A stretch of 33,604 nucleotides of DNA, from positions 1 through 33,604 of the forward strand of contig CAZCNA010000004.1 of the NCBI GenBank assembly GCA_964500215.1, given 5' to 3'. Source of the DNA: JBDKLC01 sp964500215 (lineage in GTDB: Bacteria; Patescibacteriota; Minisyncoccia; Phycocordibacterales; CAIZLB01). The notes under the pieces were generated by a model that was given only the letters and a program-made list of their open reading frames with translations, did no database searches and was not told the origin of the DNA. Within the stretch, counting starts at the first letter, position 1; every line of letters begins with the position of its first letter. The translations under genes were made by a program, and so were the position numbers. This document shows positions 7,599 through 16,358 of this stretch, in pieces.

Positions 7599-9002
7599 TT
7601 ATGCGATCAAGCCTTTCTTCTGCATGTTAGCAAGCTTAAATGCTGCTTCCTTTGAAGAACCGGCTGATGTAGCGAGTGCAAGAGATGACTTTCGTCGAGC
7701 GATAACAATGTATGCTGCGAATGCACTCCACATAAGAAGACCTACTGCGAAGAGAGTTGTTTTCATACTCCAATCAATACCTGTATCTGGAACCTGATTC
7801 AAGAAGACTCCTGAAACTGGTGTACCTGATGTAGGCTGTCGGTAAACTGTTACGTTTGATACAGAACCATTACCAACGTTTACGTTACATACTGCGGATG
7901 TACTATATCCACCTGATGTTACTGTAACTGTTGCCTGTTTCGTACCTGTATAACTATATGACTTATCAACGTACTGAGAGTATCCGTAGAGACTATCTGT
8001 ACCTGACCATGCGTATCCATATGATCCGTTTCCACCTGTTGGGTATACTGTCCATGTTACTGTCTGGTTTACACCAACGTTTGAAGGATTACCAACACAG
8101 TATGCACTGAGCTGATTGTTATATGGAGGGTTAAATCGCTGAACTACATTAGCAGAACATGTCTTTGTCACAATCTGATTACCAGATCGGATTGTTACAT
8201 GAGCTGTCTTGTATCCAGGAATACCGAATCGTCCTGTAAAGTTCTGTGCAGAACTTGAGAGACCATCACTTCCTGACCAACTATATGTATAGTTTCCATT
8301 ACCACCTGTTGGGTATGCCATGAAGTTAAGATCCTGGTTTACCTCAGCTGTATTTGGGTTGATAATACAATATCCATCGAGCTGCTGATTGTTATCACTT
8401 GTATTACTATACGTCGATGTTGCACCAGCTGCGTACACAACGAGACTAATGTTGTTGTTGTTTACGTTTGTCGTAATGTCCTGGTTATTGTTTGTGTTAA
8501 CAATATTGTTCGTGTTGTTTGCAGTTGCTGTACTTGTAGATTTACTTGTACTCTTACTGTTACTATTACTCTTGTTGTTGTTTGTGTTTGAGTTATTGTT
8601 TGAAGAGTTTTGACTCTGTCCCTGACTATTCGAATTGTAGTTCGGAGTTGAACCTTGTGAGTTCTGTGAGTAAGGGATGTAAGTCAATGGCTGATACGTA
8701 CTACCACCTCCACTACTGTATGTAGGCTGTGTGTAGTATCGGTATACAGGTGTTGTGTATCGAGACACACTTGATCCAGTATCTGAATATCCTCCAGAAC
8801 CGTATGTTGTGCCGCCGAAGTCAAAACCTGATGAGTCACCAGTACTGCCTGACCCGAAGTCAAAGCCTGATGAATCACCTCCGCCACCGGCGTGTACCTG
8901 CGCTGGAATTATAAGTAATGTGAAAGCAAAGAGGGCCGCGCAGAAAAGAAACCCCGCTCGCTTTGTGTTATTTGTTTTTGTTGTATTCATATTCATTTTC
9001 AT
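7599..9002 (-). CDS. Secreted Ig/PKD-like surface protein with a C-terminal VPDTG sorting signal
   Basis: Probable substrate of the adjacent sortase. Taking the ATG at 9000-9002 gives 467 residues: a signal peptide (hydrophobic GFLFCAALFAFTLLIIPAQ, cleaved after VHA), a Gly/Ser repeat region with two DSSGFDFG units, a Tyr-rich stretch, an Asn/Ser/Thr-rich low-complexity linker (about 115-190), then two related beta domains each with a YC start, YPTGGNG and WSG (about 215-295 and 300-380), and finally VPDTG (404-408), a membrane helix and ARRK. A 30-residue tail follows the ARRK, longer than in most LPXTG proteins. Cysteines are paired within each domain. The start is chosen because TTGACT-17-TATAAT lies 9 bases upstream; a longer ORF from 9023 would include the -10 box. 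No match to a named family. Confidence 0.85.
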   Translation of the reverse strand: MKMNMNTTKTNNTKRAGFLFCAALFAFTLLIIPAQVHAGGGGDSSGFDFGSGSTGDSSGFDFGGTTYGSGGYSDTGSSVSRYTTPVYRYYTQPTYSSGGGSTYQPLTYIPYSQNSQGSTPNYNSNSQGQSQNSSNNNSNTNNNKSNSNSKSTSKSTSTATANNTNNIVNTNNNQDITTNVNNNNISLVVYAAGATSTYSNTSDNNQQLDGYCIINPNTAEVNQDLNFMAYPTGGNGNYTYSWSGSDGLSSSAQNFTGRFGIPGYKTAHVTIRSGNQIVTKTCSANVVQRFNPPYNNQLSAYCVGNPSNVGVNQTVTWTVYPTGGNGSYGYAWSGTDSLYGYSQYVDKSYSYTGTKQATVTVTSGGYSTSAVCNVNVGNGSVSNVTVYRQPTSGTPVSGVFLNQVPDTGIDWSMKTTLFAVGLLMWSAFAAYIVIARRKSSLALATSAGSSKEAAFKLANMQKKGLIA

Positions 9003-9011
9003 AACGCTATT

Positions 9012-9040
9012 ATTATATATCATTAATAATATAAAGTCAA
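9012..9040 (-). promoter_or_regulatory. Promoter of the VPDTG surface protein
   Basis: TTGACT (9035-9040), 17-base spacer, TATAAT (9012-9017), then 9 bases to the ATG on the minus strand. The -35 lies only 4 bases past the sortase stop, so the substrate has its own promoter and probably a near-leaderless mRNA. Confidence 0.8.
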
Positions 9041-9044
9041 GTAC

Positions 9045-9746
9045 CTACTTGACACTTACGATACCTATGTAGTCTGCTTCGACGACGTATCTGTCGGATT
9101 TTTTACCGAAACTATCGCATGTTGAGAGGGTAAGTCTGTCCTTTCCTCCTTCGAATGTAACCCATGTGTCGTTCTTGTCAACCTTATTTACAGCCGTGAC
9201 TTTATAGGCGTATGTATGGGTTGCTGAGTGGACAAGGATCTGGTCCCCTATACTGAGCTCCTTGAGGTGGTTAAAGACCTTGTAGGCCTGATTTTGCACT
9301 ATAGAATAGCTCGTACTATGGCCAAACATGAACATATTTCCCGATCCGGGATAGCCTGAACCTGGGTATCGTACGACGCCCCGTTTGAGCTCTTCATCGA
9401 GAATATCTGTACTCACAGATACTGGATTCCGAATAGTAGACGTTAGACCAATGATAGGTATTTCAATCTGGACAGGGTTTTCAGCTGCAATCCGCTCTGT
9501 AGTGGAGTCTGAAGAAGCCACTGTTGTAGATGAAGATGGGGCGCCTTCTACTGTAGGAGATACCCAATAATCAACACCGAGCATCTTGAGACGCATCTGT
9601 TCAAAGAGGCCGATATCCTCAGAACTCTTCTCTTTGAATTCATTTGGCATCAAGCCACTGGCCGATAATACGGCTACAGTAAACAAGAATATACCTGAAA
9701 ACCAGGCAATAAACTGTAATTCGTGCTTTTTGAATAGCGGATTCAT
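9045..9746 (-). CDS. Sortase (transpeptidase), membrane anchored
   Basis: Sortases cleave surface proteins at an LPXTG-like motif and attach them to the cell wall or another acceptor. From the ATG at 9744-9746 the product has 233 residues: an N-terminal membrane helix (about 11-31), a Ser/Thr/Pro-rich stalk, and the sortase beta barrel with H143 (MFMFGHST), C210 (LTLSTC) and R219 (KKSDRYVVEA), the full catalytic His-Cys-Arg set. The ORF could open at 9764, but that would put the start upstream of the -10 box; TTGACT-17-TATAAT ends 9 bases before 9746. Its neighbour at 7599-9002 carries VPDTG, the likely substrate. I cannot assign a sortase class with certainty; the short TLSTC-type barrel suggests class D/E-like. 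Confidence 0.93.
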   Translation of the reverse strand: MNPLFKKHELQFIAWFSGIFLFTVAVLSASGLMPNEFKEKSSEDIGLFEQMRLKMLGVDYWVSPTVEGAPSSSTTVASSDSTTERIAAENPVQIEIPIIGLTSTIRNPVSVSTDILDEELKRGVVRYPGSGYPGSGNMFMFGHSTSYSIVQNQAYKVFNHLKELSIGDQILVHSATHTYAYKVTAVNKVDKNDTWVTFEGGKDRLTLSTCDSFGKKSDRYVVEADYIGIVSVK

Positions 9747-9755
9747 AATGGGAAT

Positions 9756-9784
9756 ATTATACACTAATTTATATGATAAGTCAA
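9756..9784 (-). promoter_or_regulatory. Sortase promoter
   Basis: Minus strand TTGACT (9779-9784), 17-base spacer, TATAAT (9756-9761), 9 bases to the ATG. The -35, spacer length, -10 and -10-to-ATG distance equal those of the downstream substrate gene. Confidence 0.8.
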
Positions 9785-9888
9785 TACTGGTCCTATACGT
9801 TTATGTAGTAGGGTGAGCCTATATTATCAGCGCACTTTTGAATATACGGACAGTCGAAAGAGGGCCTAGATGAGCCTTTGATAAGGAC

Positions 9889-9916
9889 TTGACGTATATA
9901 TCATATATGGTATAAT
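9889..9916 (+). promoter_or_regulatory. Promoter of the CARDB protein gene
   Basis: TTGACG (9889-9894), 16-base spacer, TATAAT (9911-9916), 9 bases to the ATG at 9926. No Shine-Dalgarno. The 100 bases between this and the divergent sortase promoter hold no gene I can see. Confidence 0.8.
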
Positions 9917-9925
9917 CACGACGTT

Positions 9926-11056
9926 ATGGAAAACAACGAAAATGAAAACAAAACATCTCAGGCAGTGCTTAGGATTCTCGTAATTATCGGAATCCTCGCA
10001 ATACTCGTCTTTTTGAGTATCGGTATTGTCCGAATCGTACCGCGAGTTCTCAACTCACTCGCCAATGCGTCCCTCTCTATTACTTCCCTCTTTGGGCCAA
10101 GTGATACAACTACAAACACAGCAACGACAACAGCCACATCAACAGGCGGCTTCGTTATCATTTCTACAAGTACTCCATCATCTCTTTCAACATCAACACG
10201 ACCGTCAACGTCTCCATCGACATCTCGACCTTCGACTTCGTACACACGACCAACACAGACACCTTCTCGACCATCTACATCATATGTAGTTGGCGGATCT
10301 GATCTCGTTGTCACAGTGCTCGAAAAAGGAATTATCAATCCAGCAAATGGACTTTTCATTCCAACAAACAGCTTCACAACAAGTGATACAGTTGTAGTAA
10401 AGTTCAAGGTTGAAAACCGAGGTACAGGAGTAACAGGACCATGGAGTCTCAAGGTAACTATGCCTTCACTCAATGCAGCTGATCAGGTACGAGACATCCC
10501 AACTATTGGATCTCTTCCTGCAGGATCTGCAATAGAAGGTCAGGCTATCTTTGATCGACCTCGATCCGATAACAATCCAACAGTTGTTATCACAGCTGAC
10601 CCAAGTGGACGAGTTGCTGAACTCAATGAGACAAACAACACAGCGACAGTTTCACTTTACGTAAGTGGTTCTAACTCAAACGGTGGTACCGGTACATATC
10701 AGCCAGACCTCACTATCCGAAATGTACAGACAGGTACAATGTATGGCTCACAATTCGTAGCTGGTACAACTATTCAAGGCGCAGCCAAAGTTGCTGTACG
10801 ATTCGAAGTCGCAAACCTTGGAAATAATCCATCTGGATCATGGTACTTCCGTGGTGAACTTTCAGATAATCCTTCACGAATCTACAATTCAGGTGCTGAA
10901 GCATCTATCGCGGGAAACACTTCAGTTATCTATGTTATCGAATTCGATAACGTACGATATGGAAGTAATACAATTTCTCTCTCACTCGATCCAAACAATT
11001 ACATCTACGAATCAAATGAGTCTAACAACTCAGCAAGTGTAAGTTTCTATCGATAA
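9926..11056 (+). CDS. Membrane-anchored extracellular protein with two CARDB domains
   Basis: CARDB modules are Ig-like cell-adhesion domains. The 376-residue product has a short acidic/Asn-rich cytoplasmic N-terminus, one hydrophobic helix (about 15-37) acting as uncleaved anchor, a Ser/Thr/Pro-rich stalk (about 58-120) and two related domains. Domain 1 (about 125-245) has VVVKFKVENRGTGVTGPWSL and ends ELNETNNTATVSL. Domain 2 (about 260-376) has VAVRFEVANLGNNPSGSWY and ends ESNESNNSASVSF. The NETNN/ESNN endings are the CARDB hallmark. Arginine is encoded almost only by CGA (16 of 18). It is divergent from the sortase operon and convergent with gyrB, and probably belongs to the same surface module, although it has no sorting signal. 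Function beyond adhesion or scaffolding is unknown. Confidence 0.85.
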   Translation: MENNENENKTSQAVLRILVIIGILAILVFLSIGIVRIVPRVLNSLANASLSITSLFGPSDTTTNTATTTATSTGGFVIISTSTPSSLSTSTRPSTSPSTSRPSTSYTRPTQTPSRPSTSYVVGGSDLVVTVLEKGIINPANGLFIPTNSFTTSDTVVVKFKVENRGTGVTGPWSLKVTMPSLNAADQVRDIPTIGSLPAGSAIEGQAIFDRPRSDNNPTVVITADPSGRVAELNETNNTATVSLYVSGSNSNGGTGTYQPDLTIRNVQTGTMYGSQFVAGTTIQGAAKVAVRFEVANLGNNPSGSWYFRGELSDNPSRIYNSGAEASIAGNTSVIYVIEFDNVRYGSNTISLSLDPNNYIYESNESNNSASVSFYR

Positions 11057-11095
11057 GATAGATTTGTTCGACATTTACTCTACTCAGGCAGAATA

Positions 11096-11128
11096 AAAAG
11101 GGCCCCGTCCTCCGGACGGGGCCCTTTT
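11096..11128. terminator. Bidirectional terminator between the CARDB gene and gyrB
   Basis: AAAAGGGCCCCGTCC (11096-11110) pairs with its complement (11114-11128) around a 3-base loop, with T tracts on both strands. It serves two convergent genes. Confidence 0.92.
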
Positions 11129-11158
11129 TTGCATAAAGATTGAAATACAAATATAAAA

Positions 11159-13416
11159 CTAGATGTCGATATTTGCAGTACGTGCGTTTGTTTGGATGAA
11201 TGTCTTTCGTGCTGGTACGTCAGTACCCATGAGTACGTCGATGATTTTGTCTGCTTCGACTGCGTCTTCGACGGTAACCTGTTTGAGAACGCGGTTGTTG
11301 ATGTCCATCGTCGTTTCTCCGAGCTCTTCAGCATTCATTTCTCCGAGACCCTTGTATCGCTGAACGTGAATTTTCTGAGCCTTCTTGCCCTTTGCATTTG
11401 CTTCAGAGTCTTCGTCGCTTTCATCGGAAATATCTGTGGCTGTTTCGTCTGATTCATCATCTTCTGAAACTTCGATTTCCTCAGTCTTGAGGCCTTCTTT
11501 CTTGAAGAAGGCATTCTTTTCTTCTTCGGTGTAGAAATAGTGGAACTCTTTGCCCTTCTTTATCTTGTAGAGAGGCGGTTGAGCAATATAGATAAATCCT
11601 CCATCGATGAGTGGTCGGAAATATCGGTAAAATAGCGTGAGAATAAGTGTACGAATGTGCGCACCGTCCACGTCGGCATCGGCAGCGATAATGATTTTGT
11701 GGTATCTAAGTTTTGTGAGATCGAATGTGTCACCAATGGCTGTACCCAACGCAACCACGATGTTTCGAATCTGTTCTGATGCGAGCATCTTGTCGAGTCG
11801 AGCTCGTTCGATGTTGAGGATCTTTCCTCGGAGTGGAAGCACGGCCTGTGTTCGTCGATCTCGTCCCATCTTTGCGGTACCGCCGGCAGAATCTCCCTCC
11901 ACGATGAAGAGTTCTGATTCTTCTGATTTTCGGCTTGAACAATCAGCAAGTTTTCCAGGAAGGGTCATGCCTTCGAGCGCTCCCTTTCTGAGGATAGAAT
12001 CCTTCGCAGCCTTTGCAGCTTTTCGAGCACGAAGCGCGAGGATACCTTTGCCGATGATTGCCTTTGCTTCATCAGGATTTTCTTCGAGGAATGCAGCGAA
12101 TGCTTCACCAAATGCAGTGGCTGTCGCACTTTGTGCTTCTACAGATCCGAGCTTTGCTTTTGTCTGACCCTCGAATTGAATTTCAGGCATCTTTACGGAT
12201 ACAACAGCAACGAGTCCTTCCTGAACGTCATCGCCCGTGAGACTTTCGTCTGATTCCTTCAAAATATTGTTCTTCTTTCCGTATGAGTTGATTGTACGAG
12301 TAAGAGCTGTCTTGAATCCGGCAATATGTGTACCACCTTCTGAGTTGTATGTGTTGTTTGCAAATGCAACGAGCTTTGTGTTGATGTCGTCGACGTACTG
12401 AAGAGCAACTTCAACCTGAACATTATTTACTTCTTTTTCTACATAGAAAATAGTTCGATGAACGGGCTTCTGTGATTTGTTGTAAAATGCAACAAGTGAT
12501 CGAAGTCCTCCTTCAAAGAAGAATGACATTGACGGCATGTCGATGCCTTCGTCTTTCAAATAAAATGTTTTTGTACTGTCATTGAGTGCTCGGTCAATGT
12601 ATTTTTCGTCNNNNNNNNNNNNNNNNNNNNNNNNNNNNNNNNNNNNNNNNNNNNNNNNNNNNNNNNNNNNNNNNNNNNNNNNNNNNNNNNNNNNNNNNNN
12701 NNNNNNNNNNTCAAATAAAATGTTTTTGTACTGTCATTGAGTGCTCGGTCAATGTATTTTTCGTCTATGTTTCGAGCATCGAGAATATTGATTTCGAGAG
12801 CCTTCACGAGATATGCCTGCTGTCGGAGATGACTTACTACTTTGTTCCAATCGTAGTTGATGCCGTCCTTGAAAATCTCGGCGTCGGCTTTGAACATCAC
12901 AATCGTACCTTTCTTCTTTGACTTGCCGATCTGTTTTACTTTTGCCTTTGGCTTACCGATAACGTAATCCTGTTCATGAATACCGCCTTCTGTGTGCACC
13001 ACTACTTTCGTATGAATAGAGAGCGCGTTCACAACAGATGCACCTACACCGTGGAGACCTCCGGATACCTTGTACCCTTCGCCACCGAATTTACCTCCGG
13101 CGTGGAGTGTTGTCATGATAGTTTCGAGAGCAGAAACTTTTGTCTTTGGATGAATACCGACTGGAATACCTCGTCCATTGTCCACAATTCGAATGTAGCC
13201 TCCAGGAAGAAGTGCTACTTCGATGCGGTTACAATATCCACCCATAGCCTCGTCTCGAGAGTTATCGAAAATTTCCCAAATGAGGTGATGAAGACCTTCG
13301 GGACCTGTTGTACCGATGTACATACCTGGTCGTACTCGTACGGCTTCGAGTCCCTCAAGAACCTTGATGGATTCGGCGCTATAATTTCCTGTTTTTTTTG
13401 TTTTGTCTGTGGCCAT
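11159..13416 (-). CDS. gyrB: DNA gyrase subunit B (one gene, artificially interrupted)
   Basis: ATP-dependent negative supercoiling with GyrA (not in this window). N-terminal GHKL ATPase: VRPGMYIGTTGPEGLHH, EIFDNSRDEAMGG, DNGRGIPVG, the lid GGLHGVGASVVNALS. Transducer: VEVALQYVD and EGGTHIAGFKTALTRT. TOPRIM: FIVEGDSAGGTAKMGRDRRTQ and IIIAADADVDGAHIRTL. The C-terminus has VQRYKGLGEMNAEEL. An acidic, probably disordered insert of about 35 residues sits just before VQRYKGLGE. The frame appears broken only because 55 bases are duplicated around a 100-N run; deleting one copy plus the N run (155 bases) restores a continuous 700-residue GyrB reading FYLKDEGIDMPSMSFFFEGG across the join. Stop TAG. 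Confidence 0.97.
12556..12765. other. False assembly gap: 100 N flanked by an identical 55-base direct repeat
   Basis: 12556-12610 and 12711-12765 are identical, and the N run lies between them. The two contig ends overlap by 55 bases, as expected from unresolved k-mer ends in scaffolding. Collapsing them restores gyrB, so nothing is actually missing. Confidence 0.95.
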
Positions 13417-13450
13417 GAATAAGGTATTTTTGACGAATTAGTAGGTTTAA

Positions 13451-13459
13451 ATTATACCA
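13451..13459 (-). promoter_or_regulatory. gyrB extended -10 promoter
   Basis: Minus strand TGGTATAAT, a perfect extended -10, 34 bases upstream of the gyrB ATG. No convincing -35. The predicted leader of about 28 bases is longer than for most genes here. The rest of the 167 bases to pheT shows no gene. Confidence 0.55.
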
Positions 13460-13583
13460 AATATAGGCGTCTACAGACACTTGACACTGTGCAAATAAAT
13501 TGGGTGATGCGTATTTTTATGGCCTATATCTGCGGTATTTTTGTGAAACGCTACTGTCGAGATATACCAACGAGATTAGGTAC

Positions 13584-15521
13584 CTATCGCACCTGCCAAC
13601 CAGCTTGAGCGTTCATTTTTTCTGTAATTCGCTGCATTGTAGAGTTGAGATCATCTTCACCAAGTGTTCGATCCATTGATTGAAAGACAAGTCGATACGC
13701 GTATGATGTTTTCACTTCACCTGTATCTGCCGCAGTTTTTGTAAATACATCAAAGAGAGTTGTGCGAACAAGCAATTCCCCTGCTTCTGCTCCGATTATA
13801 TTGAGAACTGCGTTTTGTTGTTCTGGGCTCTGTGCACCAGGAACAAACACGGCGATATCTCGCACTGCAAATGGATATGGTGATACTGGTTTGTATCGAG
13901 TAGATGGGAGCGGTGGAAATTCGATGTCTGTGATTGGGTCAGGCAATCCATCAATACATGGGGCGAGTGCAATTTCAGCCACGGCTCCCTTTATCGTCAT
14001 CTGTGTTTGGAATGCTGTAGAACCTGTTGCTGCGTCTAATCGCGCAGCAACATCAGCGAGTGCTTTATTGATATCGAATCCTTTTGGTGTCTTTGAAAAT
14101 CCAATCGCAAACGCGAGAGATGTTTTTTCTGTACTTCCGTCTGCTGAGCCTCCGAATACATTCCCTATTTCAAATATTTTAATTTCAGACAGACCAAGCA
14201 AATCAGCATATCGAATATTCTGGTCTAGTTTTTCAGCTAAGGTCTGAGTGAGATCATTTCGCATGAATCCTCTATGTACATTGAATGGGTTCTGGAGGGC
14301 AACATCTCCCTTATCCAAAAGTGTGTATGTGCGTACTTCAGAAAAACCCGCTTCAACAAGCGTCTTGCGAATGAGATTGTGATAATAAAAATTTTTGTTT
14401 ACTGATCGTATAGAAACATCTGTCGGTACGATTCCTGATACTTTGTCATATCCATAAATACGACCAACTTCGTCCACGACGTCTTCGGTATATTGTAGGT
14501 CGAGTCTGTATGCTGGAATAGTGAGATGCAGCATGTCGCCCTCGGTAGTAACACCCAACTGACATCGTGTGAGAATATCAACAATGTCTGCATCAGGAAT
14601 AGTAATACCAAGTCGTGAGCTAATATCTGCAATTCGAATATCCAACGTCAGTGGTGACGCTTGTTTCTTGTATTCATCTACAACTGGACCGAATACTGCT
14701 CCTGCTGATTCTCGTGCAAGCAATGCTGACATCTCTGTCATGGCGAGAAGTGTTCGCTCAGGTGTGAGCTGATTTTCAAATCGCTTTGTGGAGTCGTTTC
14801 GAATATTCACAGCCTGAGCCGCTCGTCGAACAGCCGGACCATTGAACGTCGCGGCTTCGATAATGATCCGTGTTGTAGATGCCGTTACTTCGGCTTTCTT
14901 GCCGCCTTTTACACCAGCAATAGCCAAAGCTGCCGAATCATCAGCAATAACAAATATGTCTGGATTGAGTTTCTGCACAGAGCCATCGAGAAGCGTGATC
15001 TCTTCGCCGGCATGCGCACGTCGTACATGAAGTCCTCCTTGTACTTTGTCGGCGTCGAATGCATGAAGGGGCTGTCCTGTATCAAGCATTACGAAATTCG
15101 CAATATCGACAATAAGATTGATAGATCTCTGTCCGAGCACTTCGAGACGTTCCTTGAGCCACGCTGGTGATGGACCATTCGTAACGCCTTCGACAACTCG
15201 CCCAACATATCGATGACAAAAATCTGCATCATCAATAGATACAGTCAACGCCGTTGTAACAGCTCCCTCTGCACTATCAGCATATTCTGGCATGGCAACG
15301 TCTCGTTTGAGGAGAACGCCGAGTTCGAGAGCAAGATATCGATGCGAAAGAATATATGTATTTCGATCTGCAAGTGTCTTTATATCAAAGACTGTATCTG
15401 TTCCCTTCTCTTCAAATGATTCAACTTCAAATCCCCCCATCGTTAATACGTCAGCAACTTGTGCTGGTGCAGGAAGAGGTTCCTTGAAATATGTTTGAAG
15501 CCATTGGTATGAGACTATCAT
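13584..15521 (-). CDS. pheT: Phenylalanyl-tRNA synthetase beta subunit lacking the tRNA-binding OB domain
   Basis: Beta chain of the (alpha-beta)2 PheRS. The product has 645 residues against about 790-800 in the common bacterial form. The N-terminus (MIVSYQWLQTYFKE, VADVLTMGGFEVESFE) runs directly into FDIKTLADRNTYILSHRYLALELGV, so the EMAPII-like OB tRNA-binding insertion (about 110 residues) is absent. Then follow the B3/B4 region with NLIVDIANFVMLDTGQPLHAFD, VKGGKKAEVT and RRAAQAVNIRNDSTKRFE (editing site area), the B5 domain, the catalytic-like B6/B7 module and a C-terminal FDX-ACB domain (about 555-645). It follows pheS after 40 bases as the second gene of a pheST operon. Stop TAG. Confidence 0.96.
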   Translation of the reverse strand: MIVSYQWLQTYFKEPLPAPAQVADVLTMGGFEVESFEEKGTDTVFDIKTLADRNTYILSHRYLALELGVLLKRDVAMPEYADSAEGAVTTALTVSIDDADFCHRYVGRVVEGVTNGPSPAWLKERLEVLGQRSINLIVDIANFVMLDTGQPLHAFDADKVQGGLHVRRAHAGEEITLLDGSVQKLNPDIFVIADDSAALAIAGVKGGKKAEVTASTTRIIIEAATFNGPAVRRAAQAVNIRNDSTKRFENQLTPERTLLAMTEMSALLARESAGAVFGPVVDEYKKQASPLTLDIRIADISSRLGITIPDADIVDILTRCQLGVTTEGDMLHLTIPAYRLDLQYTEDVVDEVGRIYGYDKVSGIVPTDVSIRSVNKNFYYHNLIRKTLVEAGFSEVRTYTLLDKGDVALQNPFNVHRGFMRNDLTQTLAEKLDQNIRYADLLGLSEIKIFEIGNVFGGSADGSTEKTSLAFAIGFSKTPKGFDINKALADVAARLDAATGSTAFQTQMTIKGAVAEIALAPCIDGLPDPITDIEFPPLPSTRYKPVSPYPFAVRDIAVFVPGAQSPEQQNAVLNIIGAEAGELLVRTTLFDVFTKTAADTGEVKTSYAYRLVFQSMDRTLGEDDLNSTMQRITEKMNAQAGWQVR

Positions 15522-15561
15522 GATAGTAGTGAAGGATAATTAAAAAATAGATAAATGAAAC

Positions 15562-16287
15562 TTAAAATTGCTGAATGACTCGAAGGTCGCCTGAATACAA
15601 TTGTCTGATATCGTCGATGCCGTACTTGAGGAGAACAAATCTATCCACTCCTCCACCGAATGCAAATCCCTGCCATTCTGTTGGATCAATGCCACCGGCT
15701 TTGAGAACATCTGGATGGATGAGCCCTGCACCGAGTACTTCGAGCCATCTGTCTTTCCATTTGATATCAACTTCTACGCCAGGTTCAACGAATGGGAAAT
15801 AACTTGGTCGGAAACGAATCTCTGTATCTGGTCCCAAAAATTCTTTGAAGAATGCTTCGAGCACCCCTTTGAGATGTGCGAGAGAAACTGTCTTGTCGAC
15901 ATAAAATCCTTCGAACTGATAGAACTCCGCTTCGTGCGTTGCATCTGTCGCTTCATTTCGGAATACTTTTCCAGGAGCCAATACACGAAACGGCGGTTTG
16001 TGAGATTGCATGTATCGAATTTGTACAGGTGATGTCTGTGTTCGAGGCAAGAGTCGCTCACCTGTTGCAGATTTTTCTTTGAGCCAGAATGTGTCCTGCA
16101 TATCTCGAGAAGGATGGTCCTTGGCAACACGAAGAGCATCGAAGTTATAGTACTCCGTTTCGATTTCGGGACCTTCGGCCACCACAAATCCCATCTTGGC
16201 GAAAATTCGATTCATTTCGTTGATTACTTGGGTGATTGGATGAAGGTGTCCGGGGGTCATTTTGCCGTCAGTATTGCCTGTATTCAT
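15562..16287 (-). CDS. pheS: Phenylalanyl-tRNA synthetase alpha subunit lacking the N-terminal coiled coil
   Basis: Catalytic class II subunit of PheRS, which ligates Phe to tRNA-Phe. Only 241 residues against about 330. It begins at MNTGNTDGKMTPGHLHPITQ, where the catalytic domain normally starts, so the roughly 85-residue coiled coil that contacts tRNA is missing. Catalytic landmarks are intact: GPEIETEYYNFDALR, HPSRDMQDTFW, motif 2 FRNEATDATHEAEFYQFEG and motif 3 GFAFGGGVDRFVLLKYGI. The start is secure: a TATACT lies 10 bases upstream, and the divergent glycosyltransferase begins 71 bases away, leaving no room for a longer protein. First gene of pheST. Confidence 0.96.
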   Translation of the reverse strand: MNTGNTDGKMTPGHLHPITQVINEMNRIFAKMGFVVAEGPEIETEYYNFDALRVAKDHPSRDMQDTFWLKEKSATGERLLPRTQTSPVQIRYMQSHKPPFRVLAPGKVFRNEATDATHEAEFYQFEGFYVDKTVSLAHLKGVLEAFFKEFLGPDTEIRFRPSYFPFVEPGVEVDIKWKDRWLEVLGAGLIHPDVLKAGGIDPTEWQGFAFGGGVDRFVLLKYGIDDIRQLYSGDLRVIQQF

Positions 16288-16297
16288 AGTATTCTGA

Positions 16298-16340
16298 AGT
16301 ATAGCGTAAAGTTGAAAAAATCGAAAATGAGCGCTATACT
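16298..16340. promoter_or_regulatory. Divergent pheS / glycosyltransferase promoters
   Basis: Minus strand TATACT (16298-16303) lies 10 bases before the pheS ATG. Plus strand TTGAAA (16312-16317), 17-base spacer, TATACT (16335-16340) lies 18 bases before the glycosyltransferase ATG. Both fit in a 71-base divergent region, which leaves no room for a T-box or attenuator leader on pheS. Confidence 0.7.
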
Positions 16341-16358
16341 ATAGATCTTATATCCTTT

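Noticed and set aside
8389..8613. Plus-strand ORF rich in Leu/Val inside the VPDTG protein gene
   Set aside because: It is the antisense reading of the Asn/Ser-rich low-complexity linker; the opposite strand has promoter, signal peptide and sorting signal.
10026..10289. His/Gln-rich ORF inside the CARDB gene
   Set aside because: Frame-shifted reading of the Ser/Thr/Pro stalk; no start signal and overlaps a well supported gene.
12556..13416. gyrB as two separate genes or a pseudogene
   Set aside because: The apparent split comes from duplicated contig ends around the N run; collapsing the 55-base overlap restores one frame.
16288..16358. T-box or leader peptide controlling pheST
   Set aside because: The divergent region is 71 bases and the predicted pheS leader only a few bases.
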